In this document: piece by piece, positions 24,148 through 32,871 of the stretch
Layout of the letters: each line of letters begins with the position of its first letter
Numbering within the stretch: the first letter of the stretch is position 1
Origin: Rugamonas violacea
Lineage (GTDB): Bacteria > Pseudomonadota > Gammaproteobacteria > Burkholderiales > Burkholderiaceae_D
Assembly: GCF_016461825.1 (NCBI RefSeq)
Contig: NZ_JAEMNU010000120.1
Location: 12,833-67,132, forward strand
DNA length: 54,300 bases
Direction: 5' to 3'
Notes under the pieces: generated by a model
Database searches by the model: none
What the model was told of the DNA's origin: nothing
Seen by the model: only the letters and a program-made list of their open reading frames with translations
Translations under genes and position numbers: made by a program

Positions 24148-25821
24148 TCAGGCATCGAAGCGCAGCACGTAATGGCCGGCCACCAGGTGATGGCCGGGCG
24201 GCAGCAGGTAGGGCGCCTCGGCGCTGGCCTCGCCGATGGTGGCGACAAAGGCCAGTTGCTCGTCGAGGTGGTACAGGGCCTGGCTGGCGGCCAGCCGGCC
24301 GATCTTGAAGCCTTGCGCCGAGGCCTCGAAGCTGAAGGCGTTGCGCGACAGGCCGATGCGGTCGGCGCTGGCGCCGTCCGCACCGCCGGTGCCGTCGCCG
24401 TCTTCGCGCTGCAGGAAGCGCGGCGAGTCGAGCACGCGCAGCGCGGCCAGCATGGCGCTGCTGCGGCCGAAGTTGAAGCGGGCGCCGGCGGCCACGGCGG
24501 CAGCGACCGGCTGCGGCAGGCAAAGTAGGGCGCAGTAGCGCTCGGCCATGGCGGGGGCGGCGGCCAGCAAGGCGATGGCGCGGCCGTCGACCGGCGTGAA
24601 GCTGGCCGGCGCGGCGATGCGCTGGCGGCCGGCGGCGGTGCAGGCGTGCAGTTGGTCGGCGGCGTCGACGACGAAGCTGATGGCCGGCGTGCCGGCGCCG
24701 CCCAGGGTCAGTGCCTGGTTGAACGGCAGTTCGAGCGCGCGCGCGCCGGTGTCGCGGTAGCGGCTCAGGCGCGGCAGGGCCAGCGCCACCAGGCTGACGC
24801 GCTGCTGTGCCAGCGGGGCGTAGGTGGAATCGCTTTCACCCGGCTGGTTGAGCGGCTGGTGGCCGATCGGCACGGCGGTCTGGTCGAGCGTGGCCGGCGC
24901 GCCGCCGCGGCTTTGCCACACGGCGGGACCGGCGCCGGTCTTGCCGGCGCGCGGCGCCGGCATCACCATCGCGGCGTTGGCTGGCGGCACGGCTGCCGCC
25001 GACGGGGTGCCGATGGCGGCCTGCGCGGCGCTGCTGGCCGCAGCGCCGGCCAGCGCCGGAATGGACTGGAACTGATCGGCGGCGCTGGGGGCTTCCGCCG
25101 CCGTGCCGACGCGGCTGATCTTCAGCAGCAGGCGGGCCTCGCCGCCGTGTTTGGACTTGATGGTGTAGTGGCCGCCGCGCGGATCGTAGCGGCAGTCGAA
25201 GGCGTCCTTGGGCCGCATCTGCACGGCCGGCGGGCTGTCCGGGCCGTCGTTGATGATGAGGATGGCGCCGTCGGCGCCGAAGGGCCAGCCGGCGGCGGCG
25301 AAGCTGGCCTCGCCGTCGTCGCCGCCAATCAGCGCCAGGCGCTGGTTCGGGTAGATCGGGCAGACCGGGTGCCAGATCGCGCTGTCGCGCGAGACGCTGA
25401 CGTTGTAGAGGATTTTCTCGTCGGCGGCCGGCAGGTAGACGGCGTGGCCGAACTTGACTTCGATCTGGCCCGGCTCGACGGCCTCGGCGCCGATGACGTC
25501 GTAGCGCACCTGGTCGGCGCCGAGCAGGTCGCCGAAGTCCTTCTGGTGCAGCGCGGTCAGGGTTTGCGCCAGGTCGCGGGCGCGGGCGCCGCGCGTCAGG
25601 TGGTAGTCGTCGTCGACCTCCTCCTGCGGCAGCATCAGCGTGACGTGGGAGAAGCAGCGCGTGGCGGCGCGGCCCTTGTGTTCGCGCGGGCTGCGTTCGA
25701 GCAGGTCGCGCAGCAGCGGGCGGCGCGAGAACAGCGCCAGCCCGGGCGCCTGCCAGATCGCCTCGGCGTTGAAGACGTCCGGTATGCGGCCTAGCACTTC
25801 ATGTTGGACATAGATCGGCAT
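24148..25821 (-). CDS. FHA-like protein, possibly FhaA-type
   Basis: 557 aa from ATG 25821 (AGGAG upstream); it overlaps the SEDS gene by 31 bases. The N-terminal 130 residues include VTLMLPQEEVDDDY, RARDLAQTLTALHQKDFGD and IEVKFGHAVYL, which loosely follow the DUF3662 domain of mycobacterial FhaA. The middle is low-complexity Ala/Pro. The C-terminal 110 residues look like a diverged FHA fold (FNFGRSSAM, LSRNAFSFE, PPGHHLVAGHYVLRF) without the canonical SxxH. It may be a scaffold that links the SEDS protein to phosphorylated partners. The FhaA relation is tentative; it needs a profile search. Confidence 0.6.
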   Translation of the reverse strand: MPIYVQHEVLGRIPDVFNAEAIWQAPGLALFSRRPLLRDLLERSPREHKGRAATRCFSHVTLMLPQEEVDDDYHLTRGARARDLAQTLTALHQKDFGDLLGADQVRYDVIGAEAVEPGQIEVKFGHAVYLPAADEKILYNVSVSRDSAIWHPVCPIYPNQRLALIGGDDGEASFAAAGWPFGADGAILIINDGPDSPPAVQMRPKDAFDCRYDPRGGHYTIKSKHGGEARLLLKISRVGTAAEAPSAADQFQSIPALAGAAASSAAQAAIGTPSAAAVPPANAAMVMPAPRAGKTGAGPAVWQSRGGAPATLDQTAVPIGHQPLNQPGESDSTYAPLAQQRVSLVALALPRLSRYRDTGARALELPFNQALTLGGAGTPAISFVVDAADQLHACTAAGRQRIAAPASFTPVDGRAIALLAAAPAMAERYCALLCLPQPVAAAVAAGARFNFGRSSAMLAALRVLDSPRFLQREDGDGTGGADGASADRIGLSRNAFSFEASAQGFKIGRLAASQALYHLDEQLAFVATIGEASAEAPYLLPPGHHLVAGHYVLRFDA

Positions 25822-28349
25822 GATTCATTCTCCTGTAAAGATTGCGCGCTGATCGCAGCGAACGAGAGTAGGGGGAGCAGGAAAAACAGCAGGTGGCTGC
25901 CGCCGGCCGAGAGAAAACTCATCGGCTGGCCCATGATGGGGAAGATCGCCAGGTTGGTGCCCCAGGACAGCAGCAGGTGGCCGAACAGCAGGGCGGCGCC
26001 GCCGCACAGCGTGAAGTAGCGGAAGCGGCCGGCCCAGGCCTGGCGGAAGTCGCGCGACACGGCGCCGGCGGCGTGGTTGCGCGCGGCGCCCCACAGCAGG
26101 CCGGCCAGCAGCGCCGCCTGGACGGTCCACAGCAGCAGGGCGCCGAGCAGGCCGTGGCGGTTGAGGAAGAAGGCCGGCGCGAAGTCGTCCTGCACCGCCG
26201 GGATGCGCAGCGCGGCGCCGGCGCCCTGGCCCAGCGAGCGCAGGCCGAGCAGGCCGTCGCCGCCCCACCAGCCGCCTTCGGCGATGGCGCGGGCGCCCAG
26301 CAGCAGCTGTTGTCCGGTGTGCGGATGGCGCGCCGGCGCCAGCCAGACCTGGAAGCGGTCGGCGTAGAAGCCGCCGTTCTGCGGCCAGTGCGCGGCCGAG
26401 TCGGCGTCGGCCAGGCGCAGCCAGACGATGGCGGCCACCGCCAGCAGCATGGCCGCCAGCGGCAACGCCGCCAGCAGGCGGTTGCCGCCGGCCAGGCCGT
26501 AGGCCAGCATCATCGCCATGCTCCAGACCAGCAGCAGGATCAGCGGCGAGTAGTCGTCCACCTGCACCAGCGCCAGGCCGAGCAGGGCGAGGAACAGCAG
26601 GGCCGGCGCGATCAGGCGTAGCCAGCGGGCGCCGTGTTCGGCCAGCCGGCGCGGGCCGCTCTGCCAGCCCAGGCGCAGCGCCAGGCAGTGGGCGGTCAGG
26701 CAGGTCAGGGCCAGCTTGGCCAGCTCCACCGGCTGCAGGTCGAACACGCCGGTCTCGTCGCCCCACAACACCTCGGCGGCCAGGCCGGCCAGCGCCACTG
26801 CGGCGAACGTGGCCAGAATCCATTCGGTGGCGCGCTGCGGCAGCAGGGCGGCGCGTTGTGCCGCCCACAGGCGCCAGACGCCGCCCAGGCCGGCGCCAAC
26901 GGCCAGCAGGGCGCAGCTTTTTTGGTGGTAGCGCAGCCAGGAGACGTCGTTGGCACCGAGGCCGAGGTCGAGTTGGGACAGCAGGCCGGCCGCCAGCAGG
27001 ATCACGGCGGCGGCGTTGGCCAGCGTCAGGCGGCCGGGCAGGGCCAGCCACCAGAACAGGGCGCAGGCGGCCAGCAGCAGCGAGCAGGCCGCGCTCGGCG
27101 TGCTGCCGGCGCGTTGCAGCAGCAGCGCGCTCAGACCGCACAGCAGCAGGACGACGGTGCCGAGCCAGTTGAGCCGGTTTAGCCAGATCGGCCACGGGCG
27201 GGCGTGGATGGCAGCATGTTGTGTCGATGCCGCCAGCTTTGCAGTCGTCGTTTCGCGCGCCGCCATCACCACCGCCGCGGCCAGCAGGACCAGGCACAGC
27301 GCCAAGCCGGCCCACAAGGCGCTGCTGGCGGGGTTGTGCCACAGCGCGCGCTGGCGCCATTGCCAGTCAACTTGGGTCGGCAGCTTGAGCTCGGCCACGT
27401 TGAACAGCGTGACGCGGCGGCCCGGCTGCATGCTCAGTTGATCGTTCCGCTGGGTCAGCAGCAGGCGGCTGTGGCCGACGATGATGGCGTGCACGCCGGC
27501 CAGCGGCAGCTCCTGTTGGCGTAGATCGGTTTGTCGCGCGCCGTCGAGCAGCAGCACGGCGCCGCGTTCGCCGTCCGGGCTGGCGGCCGACAGTTGCAGC
27601 TGGCCGCGCAACGGGCCGTCCGAGCCGGCGCGGGCCAGCAGGGCGGTGCCGGGCGTGATGTCCTCCAGCCCGAGCCGGTTGTCGCAGTGGACGTTGCCGC
27701 CGAAGCTGAGGGGGCGGGCGATGCTCAGCGGCCGTGGCAGCCAGCGGTTCCATAGCGCCAGCGCGCGCGCCGCCAGGTGGGCGTCGGCGCAGGGGGACTG
27801 GGCGCGGCCGTCGCGGTACAGCACGGCGCCGTCGTAGCGCCATTGCACGCCGTCGCGGTTGAAGGCCACCTCGCTGGCGCTGGCCGACAGCACGTCGAAG
27901 CGGTGGTGGCCGACCTGGAAGCGCTGGCCGCCGCGCAGCGCCACGCTGCCCATGCGCTGCTCGCCGGCCTCGCCCTGCAGCACCACCTGCTTGGCGGCGC
28001 TGAGGTTGCGCAGCGTCCAGCCGTCGCGCGGGCCGCGCCGCAAGGTCAGGTGAGCCTTGTCGGCCTGCGGCGCGGCCAGTTCGCGCTGGCCCAATGTGAT
28101 CGACTCGCCCGGCGCCAGGCGCACCGTCACGGCGGCCGGATACCAGGCCGGCGGGGCGCGCCACAAGGCCCAGGCTTGCAGCGAGCAGAGTAGCAGGAGC
28201 AGGCTGCCGGTGGCCGCCAGCGCGGCATGGCGTCGCGCCAGTCTGGATGCGCCGGCCAACACGCCGCTTAGCGCGCCGGCCAAGGCCTTGCCACGGCGTT
28301 GCGTCGGTTTGAATGGGCGCGGCGTGGCGCGCAGCGGCGTCGCCATCAT
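25791..28349 (-). CDS. FHA-like/SEDS fusion (RodA/FtsW-type glycosyltransferase)
   Basis: 852 aa from ATG 28349, which overlaps the kinase stop (ATGA). A basic leader and one transmembrane helix (41-63) precede a beta-rich region (74-300) whose start (VTVRLAPGESITLGQREL, HLTLRRGPRDGWTLRNL) reads like an FHA fold, here apparently outside the membrane. About ten transmembrane helices follow (310-845) with the SEDS signature near the end: FGHLLLSWGTNLAIFPIMG, PMSFLSAGGSHLL. The loop IPAVQDDFAPAFFLNRHGLLG matches the RodA PERHTDFIFAVLAEELG loop, with Asp722 at the catalytic position. It should polymerise lipid II with a transpeptidase partner, most simply the PBP at 1481-5026. Typical RodA is about 370 aa, so this is a large fusion. 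Confidence 0.87.
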   Translation of the reverse strand: MMATPLRATPRPFKPTQRRGKALAGALSGVLAGASRLARRHAALAATGSLLLLLCSLQAWALWRAPPAWYPAAVTVRLAPGESITLGQRELAAPQADKAHLTLRRGPRDGWTLRNLSAAKQVVLQGEAGEQRMGSVALRGGQRFQVGHHRFDVLSASASEVAFNRDGVQWRYDGAVLYRDGRAQSPCADAHLAARALALWNRWLPRPLSIARPLSFGGNVHCDNRLGLEDITPGTALLARAGSDGPLRGQLQLSAASPDGERGAVLLLDGARQTDLRQQELPLAGVHAIIVGHSRLLLTQRNDQLSMQPGRRVTLFNVAELKLPTQVDWQWRQRALWHNPASSALWAGLALCLVLLAAAVVMAARETTTAKLAASTQHAAIHARPWPIWLNRLNWLGTVVLLLCGLSALLLQRAGSTPSAACSLLLAACALFWWLALPGRLTLANAAAVILLAAGLLSQLDLGLGANDVSWLRYHQKSCALLAVGAGLGGVWRLWAAQRAALLPQRATEWILATFAAVALAGLAAEVLWGDETGVFDLQPVELAKLALTCLTAHCLALRLGWQSGPRRLAEHGARWLRLIAPALLFLALLGLALVQVDDYSPLILLLVWSMAMMLAYGLAGGNRLLAALPLAAMLLAVAAIVWLRLADADSAAHWPQNGGFYADRFQVWLAPARHPHTGQQLLLGARAIAEGGWWGGDGLLGLRSLGQGAGAALRIPAVQDDFAPAFFLNRHGLLGALLLWTVQAALLAGLLWGAARNHAAGAVSRDFRQAWAGRFRYFTLCGGAALLFGHLLLSWGTNLAIFPIMGQPMSFLSAGGSHLLFFLLPLLSFAAISAQSLQENESCRSMSNMKC

Positions 28350-29392
28350 GCGCCCTGGATGCTGCGCCAGGCGTTGCCGGCGGTGGGACGGCCCATGCCG
28401 TGGATCAGCTCCTGCACCGGCGAGGCGCCGCGCACCGGCAGGCTGCCTTGGATGGCGGCCAGCATGCGGCTGATCTGGATGGCGTGGCGGGGCCGCTGCG
28501 CCGGATCGGCTTGCAGCAGGCTGCGCAGCAGGGTCAGCGCCGGCAGGCGCGCTTGCGGATGCGTTGCGCCGACGCGCTCGGCGAAGTGGCGTTCCTCGTC
28601 GGGCTGCAGCGCGGCCGGGATGGCGCCGCCGTGGGCTTGGCGCAGCACGGCGGCGCCGGCCGTGTGGTGGGCGCGGTAGGCCGAGCCGCAGTCGGCGCAA
28701 AAGCGCAGCGGCACGCCGCCGGTGACCAGGAAGTAGAACAGCGCGCCGAGCGAGAAGTAGTCGCTGCCGGCGCCGCTGGCGTAGCTGCCGTCGGCGCCGG
28801 GGAAGAATTGTTCCGGCGCCTGCCAGTTGGCGGTGCCGGCGTATGAGTGCAGCGTGGCGGCGCCGAGTTCGCGGTTGGTGCCGAAGTCGGCCAGTTTGAC
28901 GCTGCCCAGCAGCGGATCGAGCAGCACGTTGGCCGGCTTCAGGTCCAGATAGCGCCAGCCGTACTGGTGCACCTTGGCCAGCGCCTGGTTGAGCTGCGTG
29001 ATCCAGGCCAGCGCCTGGCCGAAGGGCACGCCGGCGCCGCTGGCCTTGCGCGCGCTGACATGCTTGCCCAGGTCGGTGGCCATCAGTTCCAGCGCCAGCA
29101 CCGGCAGGCCGTCGTGCCAGCCGCTGTCGAGCAGGCGCACAATGTGGCGCTCGTCCCACGGTTCGAGCGATTGCAGGAAGGCGATCTCGTTGCTGGCGCT
29201 GTCGATCCAGCGGGCGCGCTGGGCCGGCAGGGCGCGCGTCATCTGCTCGCGGTTAATCAGCTTGATGGCCACGTCGGGGGTGGCGCGCGGCCCGCTGGCG
29301 CGCCAGATCACGCCGTAGGCCGAGCCGGCGATCTGCTCGCGCAGGCGGTAGTGGCCCAGCTCCAAAGTGATGATTGCGTCTGCTGTCGTCAT
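28346..29392 (-). CDS. Hanks-type Ser/Thr kinase, variant HRD motif
   Basis: 348 aa. A kinase domain from Tyr15 on: loop IAGSAYGVIW (only one Gly conserved), Lys44 in VAIK, catalytic Asp150 and Asn155 in YLDLKPANVLL, DFG at 169-171 and APE near 192. The HRD motif has become Y-L-D, so the Arg that usually contacts the activation loop is absent; such 'non-RD' kinases are often regulated differently. A CADCG stretch in the C-lobe is an insert. No transmembrane helix. Its end is fused in reading to the SEDS start, so kinase and SEDS protein are made together. Confidence 0.87.
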   Translation of the reverse strand: MTTADAIITLELGHYRLREQIAGSAYGVIWRASGPRATPDVAIKLINREQMTRALPAQRARWIDSASNEIAFLQSLEPWDERHIVRLLDSGWHDGLPVLALELMATDLGKHVSARKASGAGVPFGQALAWITQLNQALAKVHQYGWRYLDLKPANVLLDPLLGSVKLADFGTNRELGAATLHSYAGTANWQAPEQFFPGADGSYASGAGSDYFSLGALFYFLVTGGVPLRFCADCGSAYRAHHTAGAAVLRQAHGGAIPAALQPDEERHFAERVGATHPQARLPALTLLRSLLQADPAQRPRHAIQISRMLAAIQGSLPVRGASPVQELIHGMGRPTAGNAWRSIQGA

Positions 29393-29539
29393 GCTGCCCC
29401 CGGTGGCGCTGTTCTGTCGCGGCGGGCTAGCGGGGGGATGGGGAAAGCGCGCCGGCGCGGCGTGCCGGCCGCGCTGGCGGCCGACGCTGCGGACGCTGCG
29501 GATGCTGCGGGATGCTGGCGCCGGCGCGGCGCCGCCAGC

Positions 29540-31039
29540 CTACTGGTTGACCAGTTGGACGACGAACAGGCGACCGCTCGGTTTTTTCGACGTCAGCAGC
29601 TGGGCGCCGTCGGTCAGCGCGACCTTGCCGCCGACCGGGATCGGCGTCTTGGTCTGCACGTCGATCAGTTCGGGCATGCCCTCGTTGACCAGGTACCAGA
29701 CGTTCTGGTGGAAGACGAAGTAGCCGACGCGGCGCTTCTGCTCTTCGCTCAGACGCTCGTTGGGGGCGATGTCGCGGTCGATATGCCATTGGAACAGCGA
29801 CTGGTTGGTGTAGACCATCAGCCGGTGGCCCTCGGGGCGGAAGGCGCCCTCCTTGCGCGAGGAGTACAGGTTGAGCACCGGCAGCGGGCCGACGAAGGGC
29901 GTCTGGCAGAACGGGCAGACCGGCTTGGTCTTGTTGTCGAAGACGAACCACTTCTGCTCGCAGGCGCTGTTGGCGCACGGTTGCAGCAGGTCGACCGTCT
30001 TGACCAGGGCGTTTTCCCACTCGTCGGCGGTGGGCCGCTGCGCCGGGTCGCCCAGGCCATTGGTGAAGGCGCGCGTGAACAGCTCCGACAGATAGGGGCC
30101 GACGACGTGGTAGGGCAGCCGCGCGGTGTCCTTCCAGGGCAGCTCGAAGGCCTTCAGGTTGGCTGTCTTGATGCGGTTGGAAATGTCGGTCGGGTGTTCG
30201 ACGAACAGCGCGTTGGCGCCCATCGACAGCTCCTCGTCCTTGTGCGGGTCGTTGACGTCGTGTACCTTGTCGCCGCGCAGCGGGTGGCGGAACAGCAGGT
30301 ACATATAGATCAGCACGGCCAGCGCGTGGCGGTCGGTGGTGATCGAGGGCAGCTTGCGTTGCGGGTCGTTGTGTGCGAGGTGGGCCGTCATCACGCATTC
30401 GGGCGCGATGAAGTCGGGCGTGCCGACCACCTCGGGCGGGAATTTGCCGGGCACCACCAGGCCGTCGATGTCGATCAGGCAGGCGCGCCCGGTGGTCGGG
30501 TCGATCAGCACGTTCTTGTAACTGAGGTCGGAGTGGGCCAGGCCGGCCGCGTGCATACGCCGCACGGCACGGGCGATCATCAGGCACAGTTTGATCTGGC
30601 GCATCCAGTCGCCCAGCTCGCGCGGGTCGAGGAACTTGTTGCGGTTGGACGGCGAGGAGAACCACTTGCCCTCCTTTTCGCGCCCCTTGATGCCCAGCAT
30701 GTCGTTGTTGCGCGAGCCGTGCTTGAAGAAGAAGTCGTCCTCGTAGAACGGGGCGACGACGCCGACGCGGCCCTCGTGTTCGAGCATCGTGGTGGGCCAG
30801 CAGAACAGCTTTTTCCAGTACTCGCCGCCGGGCTGGTTGAGGATGCGTTCGCGGTAGGAGCCGGTGATCATGGCCAGCCGCTCGCGCAGCGCGGGATCGG
30901 CGGCGCCACGGAAGAAGGCCACCACATATTTTCCGGTGGGGGAGAAGTAGACGTCCTTCATGCCGCCCGAGGCTTTCACCTCGTCGTAGAACTCGATGGT
31001 GGAGCCGTCGGCCGCGGTGACGCTGACTATCTTCGTCAT
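29540..31039 (-). CDS. Ter-associated atypical kinase with zinc ribbon
   Basis: 499 aa. Residues 20-345 form a diverged protein-kinase fold: catalytic Asp171 and Asn176 in HSDLSYKNVLID, metal Asp in LIDIDG (190-193) and an APE-like IAPE near 211. The glycine loop is not clear. Residues 355-378 hold a zinc ribbon (Cys355, Cys360, Cys375, Cys378). The C-terminus (390-499) is beta-rich, perhaps a diverged FHA or adaptor domain. Kinases of this kind travel with TerY-type vWA and PP2C genes in Ter gene clusters. It starts 12 bases after the PP2C stop. A 147-bp GC-rich gap with CTGCGGA-type triplet repeats follows it. Confidence 0.85.
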   Translation of the reverse strand: MTKIVSVTAADGSTIEFYDEVKASGGMKDVYFSPTGKYVVAFFRGAADPALRERLAMITGSYRERILNQPGGEYWKKLFCWPTTMLEHEGRVGVVAPFYEDDFFFKHGSRNNDMLGIKGREKEGKWFSSPSNRNKFLDPRELGDWMRQIKLCLMIARAVRRMHAAGLAHSDLSYKNVLIDPTTGRACLIDIDGLVVPGKFPPEVVGTPDFIAPECVMTAHLAHNDPQRKLPSITTDRHALAVLIYMYLLFRHPLRGDKVHDVNDPHKDEELSMGANALFVEHPTDISNRIKTANLKAFELPWKDTARLPYHVVGPYLSELFTRAFTNGLGDPAQRPTADEWENALVKTVDLLQPCANSACEQKWFVFDNKTKPVCPFCQTPFVGPLPVLNLYSSRKEGAFRPEGHRLMVYTNQSLFQWHIDRDIAPNERLSEEQKRRVGYFVFHQNVWYLVNEGMPELIDVQTKTPIPVGGKVALTDGAQLLTSKKPSGRLFVVQLVNQ

Positions 31040-31051
31040 GCCAGTAACTCC

Positions 31052-32863
31052 CTAGTAGATGATGGCGATCGTGCGATCGTCATGGTTGCCGGCCGACCAA
31101 AAGTCTAGCCAGTCGAGCAGCTTTTGTTGTGGCGCGCCGGCGTCGGCCGCCAGCGCGCCGGTCTGCTCCAGGTCCTGCCACAGCTCGTCCCAGACGGCGG
31201 CCCTGGCCAGGCGGGCGTCGGTGTCGAACTTGGGGTCGGAGACGCCGTCGCTCATCAGCACCAGCGCGCTGTCGGCGTCGCCCAGGACGAAGCGGGTGCG
31301 GCGCAGCAGCGCCTCCTGGCTTACCTCGCCCGGTTCGAGGAAGCGGGTCTGGCCGGAGTACTCGCCGCTGTCGACCTCGCCCAGCAGGGTGACGCCGTCG
31401 CGCTTGCTGTAGACGCCGACGGCGCCGTCGCCGACCCAGTAGGCGACGTGCAGCGTGCCGAAGGGGTAGCGTTTGCAGGCGGCGATCAGCGCCGTGCTGG
31501 AGTAGTCCTTGTAGCTGGTTTGCGGGTCGCCCTGCGCCGCCACCTCCTGCACGATGGCCTTGACGGCGTAGTAGGCGGCGTGGCCGACCGTGACGAAGAG
31601 TTTGTTGTGCAGGGTCTGGCGGGCGAGTTCCTTGCCACTGTCGTCCGGTGCCTGCGCCGACAGGGCGCCGTAGGCTTGCGCCGCCTGGTCGATGGCGAGA
31701 CCCTCGGCGCCGTCGAGCGTGCGTTGCAGGTGCTGCAGCGCCTCGGCGCAGATCAGCTGGGCGCCACGGCGGGAGAACCTGGCGCTGCCGGCGCCGTCGG
31801 CGACCACGGCGACGTGCCAGCCGGACTGCGCCAGGTGGGCCAGGCTGAAGTCGTCGTCGCGGAAGCTGCCGACGTGGGCGTGCGAACGACCGCGCTTGCT
31901 GGCGGCGATCAGCTTGAGTTGGCCGGCGTCGATGAAGGCGCTGTCCTCGTCGGGCTTCCAATAGACGTCGTCGCGCTTGGACGGCAGGTTTTGCCACATG
32001 CTGCGCGGGTCGGCGTTGACCAGCAGCTTGACGCTGGCGCGCCGCTCGGCGCCGCCGTGCGGGCCGTCCAGGCAGTAGGCCAGCTCGATGTCGTAGTCGC
32101 CCGGCAGGGCCGGCGTGCCGCTGATGGTGCCGCTGGCCAGATCGGCGTGCAGGTCCAGCGTGGTCGGCAGGGTCATTCTGGTGTAGCGGATCGCCGGGCC
32201 TCCCGCCGGCAGGGTTTCCAGCGTTTGGGCGTAGGCCTCGCCGGCGCGCGCGTTGCGCAGTCGGAAGGTGAGGCCGGGCGGCTCGGCGGCCGGCGGTGCT
32301 TGGGCCAGCGCTGGCGCCGGTACCGGTGCGGGAGCGGGAGCGGGAGCGGGAGCGGGCGTTGGTGCCGGTGTGGCTGATGGTGTATTTTCGGACATCGGAG
32401 CGGGTGTGGTTGTGCCGGTGTTGACCGGCGGTGGGGCGCCGTCGGCCGCTGATGCCGAGGCGCTCGTGGCTGTCGTAGGCGCTGGCAGCGCTGGCGCGGC
32501 CGCGATTGCAGGTTGCGCCGGCGCCACGGGGTCGCTTGGCAGGGTCGCGCTCATGGCCGAAGGCGTTGCCGCCACCGTCGGCGCGGGCGCCGTGGGCTCA
32601 CCCGCCGTCGCGGTCGACGGCTTGGGCGCGCTCGCCGGATTGAGCTCGTCCAGCGTCAACGGCCGCACCGTCGGCGCGGCGGCGCGGCGCGACTGGCGGA
32701 AGCTGGCCAGTTGCTTGCGCAGCTTGTCGTCGAAGACGCGGATCAAATGCATGCAGTCGTCGCTTTGCAAGAAGGCGTCGACGGAGCGGAAGTCGTCGGC
32801 CACCTTGGCGTCGCCAATCAGGTGGAGCCGTACCGCGAGTTTGAGTTGTTCATTGCCGGACAT
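31052..32863 (-). CDS. PP2C-type phosphatase with long Pro/Ala linker
   Basis: 603 aa from ATG 32863 (GGAG five bases upstream; an in-frame GTG at 32869 is less likely). The helical N-terminus (1-70) is followed by a 120-residue Ala/Pro/Thr linker. An immunoglobulin-like He_PIG-type segment comes next (FRLRNARAGEAYAQTL, ASGTISGTPALPGDYDIEL). A PP2C catalytic domain ends the protein: VAVVADGAGSARFSRRG, VGDGAVGVY, VLMSDGVSDP and NHDDRTIAI carry the metal-binding Asp residues. This layout is the PP2C that accompanies TerY genes. It lies between the third vWA gene and the atypical kinase, with gaps of 8 and 12 bases, so tight co-expression is expected. Confidence 0.88.
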   Translation of the reverse strand: MSGNEQLKLAVRLHLIGDAKVADDFRSVDAFLQSDDCMHLIRVFDDKLRKQLASFRQSRRAAAPTVRPLTLDELNPASAPKPSTATAGEPTAPAPTVAATPSAMSATLPSDPVAPAQPAIAAAPALPAPTTATSASASAADGAPPPVNTGTTTPAPMSENTPSATPAPTPAPAPAPAPAPVPAPALAQAPPAAEPPGLTFRLRNARAGEAYAQTLETLPAGGPAIRYTRMTLPTTLDLHADLASGTISGTPALPGDYDIELAYCLDGPHGGAERRASVKLLVNADPRSMWQNLPSKRDDVYWKPDEDSAFIDAGQLKLIAASKRGRSHAHVGSFRDDDFSLAHLAQSGWHVAVVADGAGSARFSRRGAQLICAEALQHLQRTLDGAEGLAIDQAAQAYGALSAQAPDDSGKELARQTLHNKLFVTVGHAAYYAVKAIVQEVAAQGDPQTSYKDYSSTALIAACKRYPFGTLHVAYWVGDGAVGVYSKRDGVTLLGEVDSGEYSGQTRFLEPGEVSQEALLRRTRFVLGDADSALVLMSDGVSDPKFDTDARLARAAVWDELWQDLEQTGALAADAGAPQQKLLDWLDFWSAGNHDDRTIAIIY

Positions 32864-32871
32864 TGCCACTC

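Noticed and set aside
28847..31108. 753-codon plus-strand frame across two kinase genes
   Set aside because: Shadow frame spanning two well-supported minus-strand genes; Val/Gly/Ala/Gln-rich without domains.
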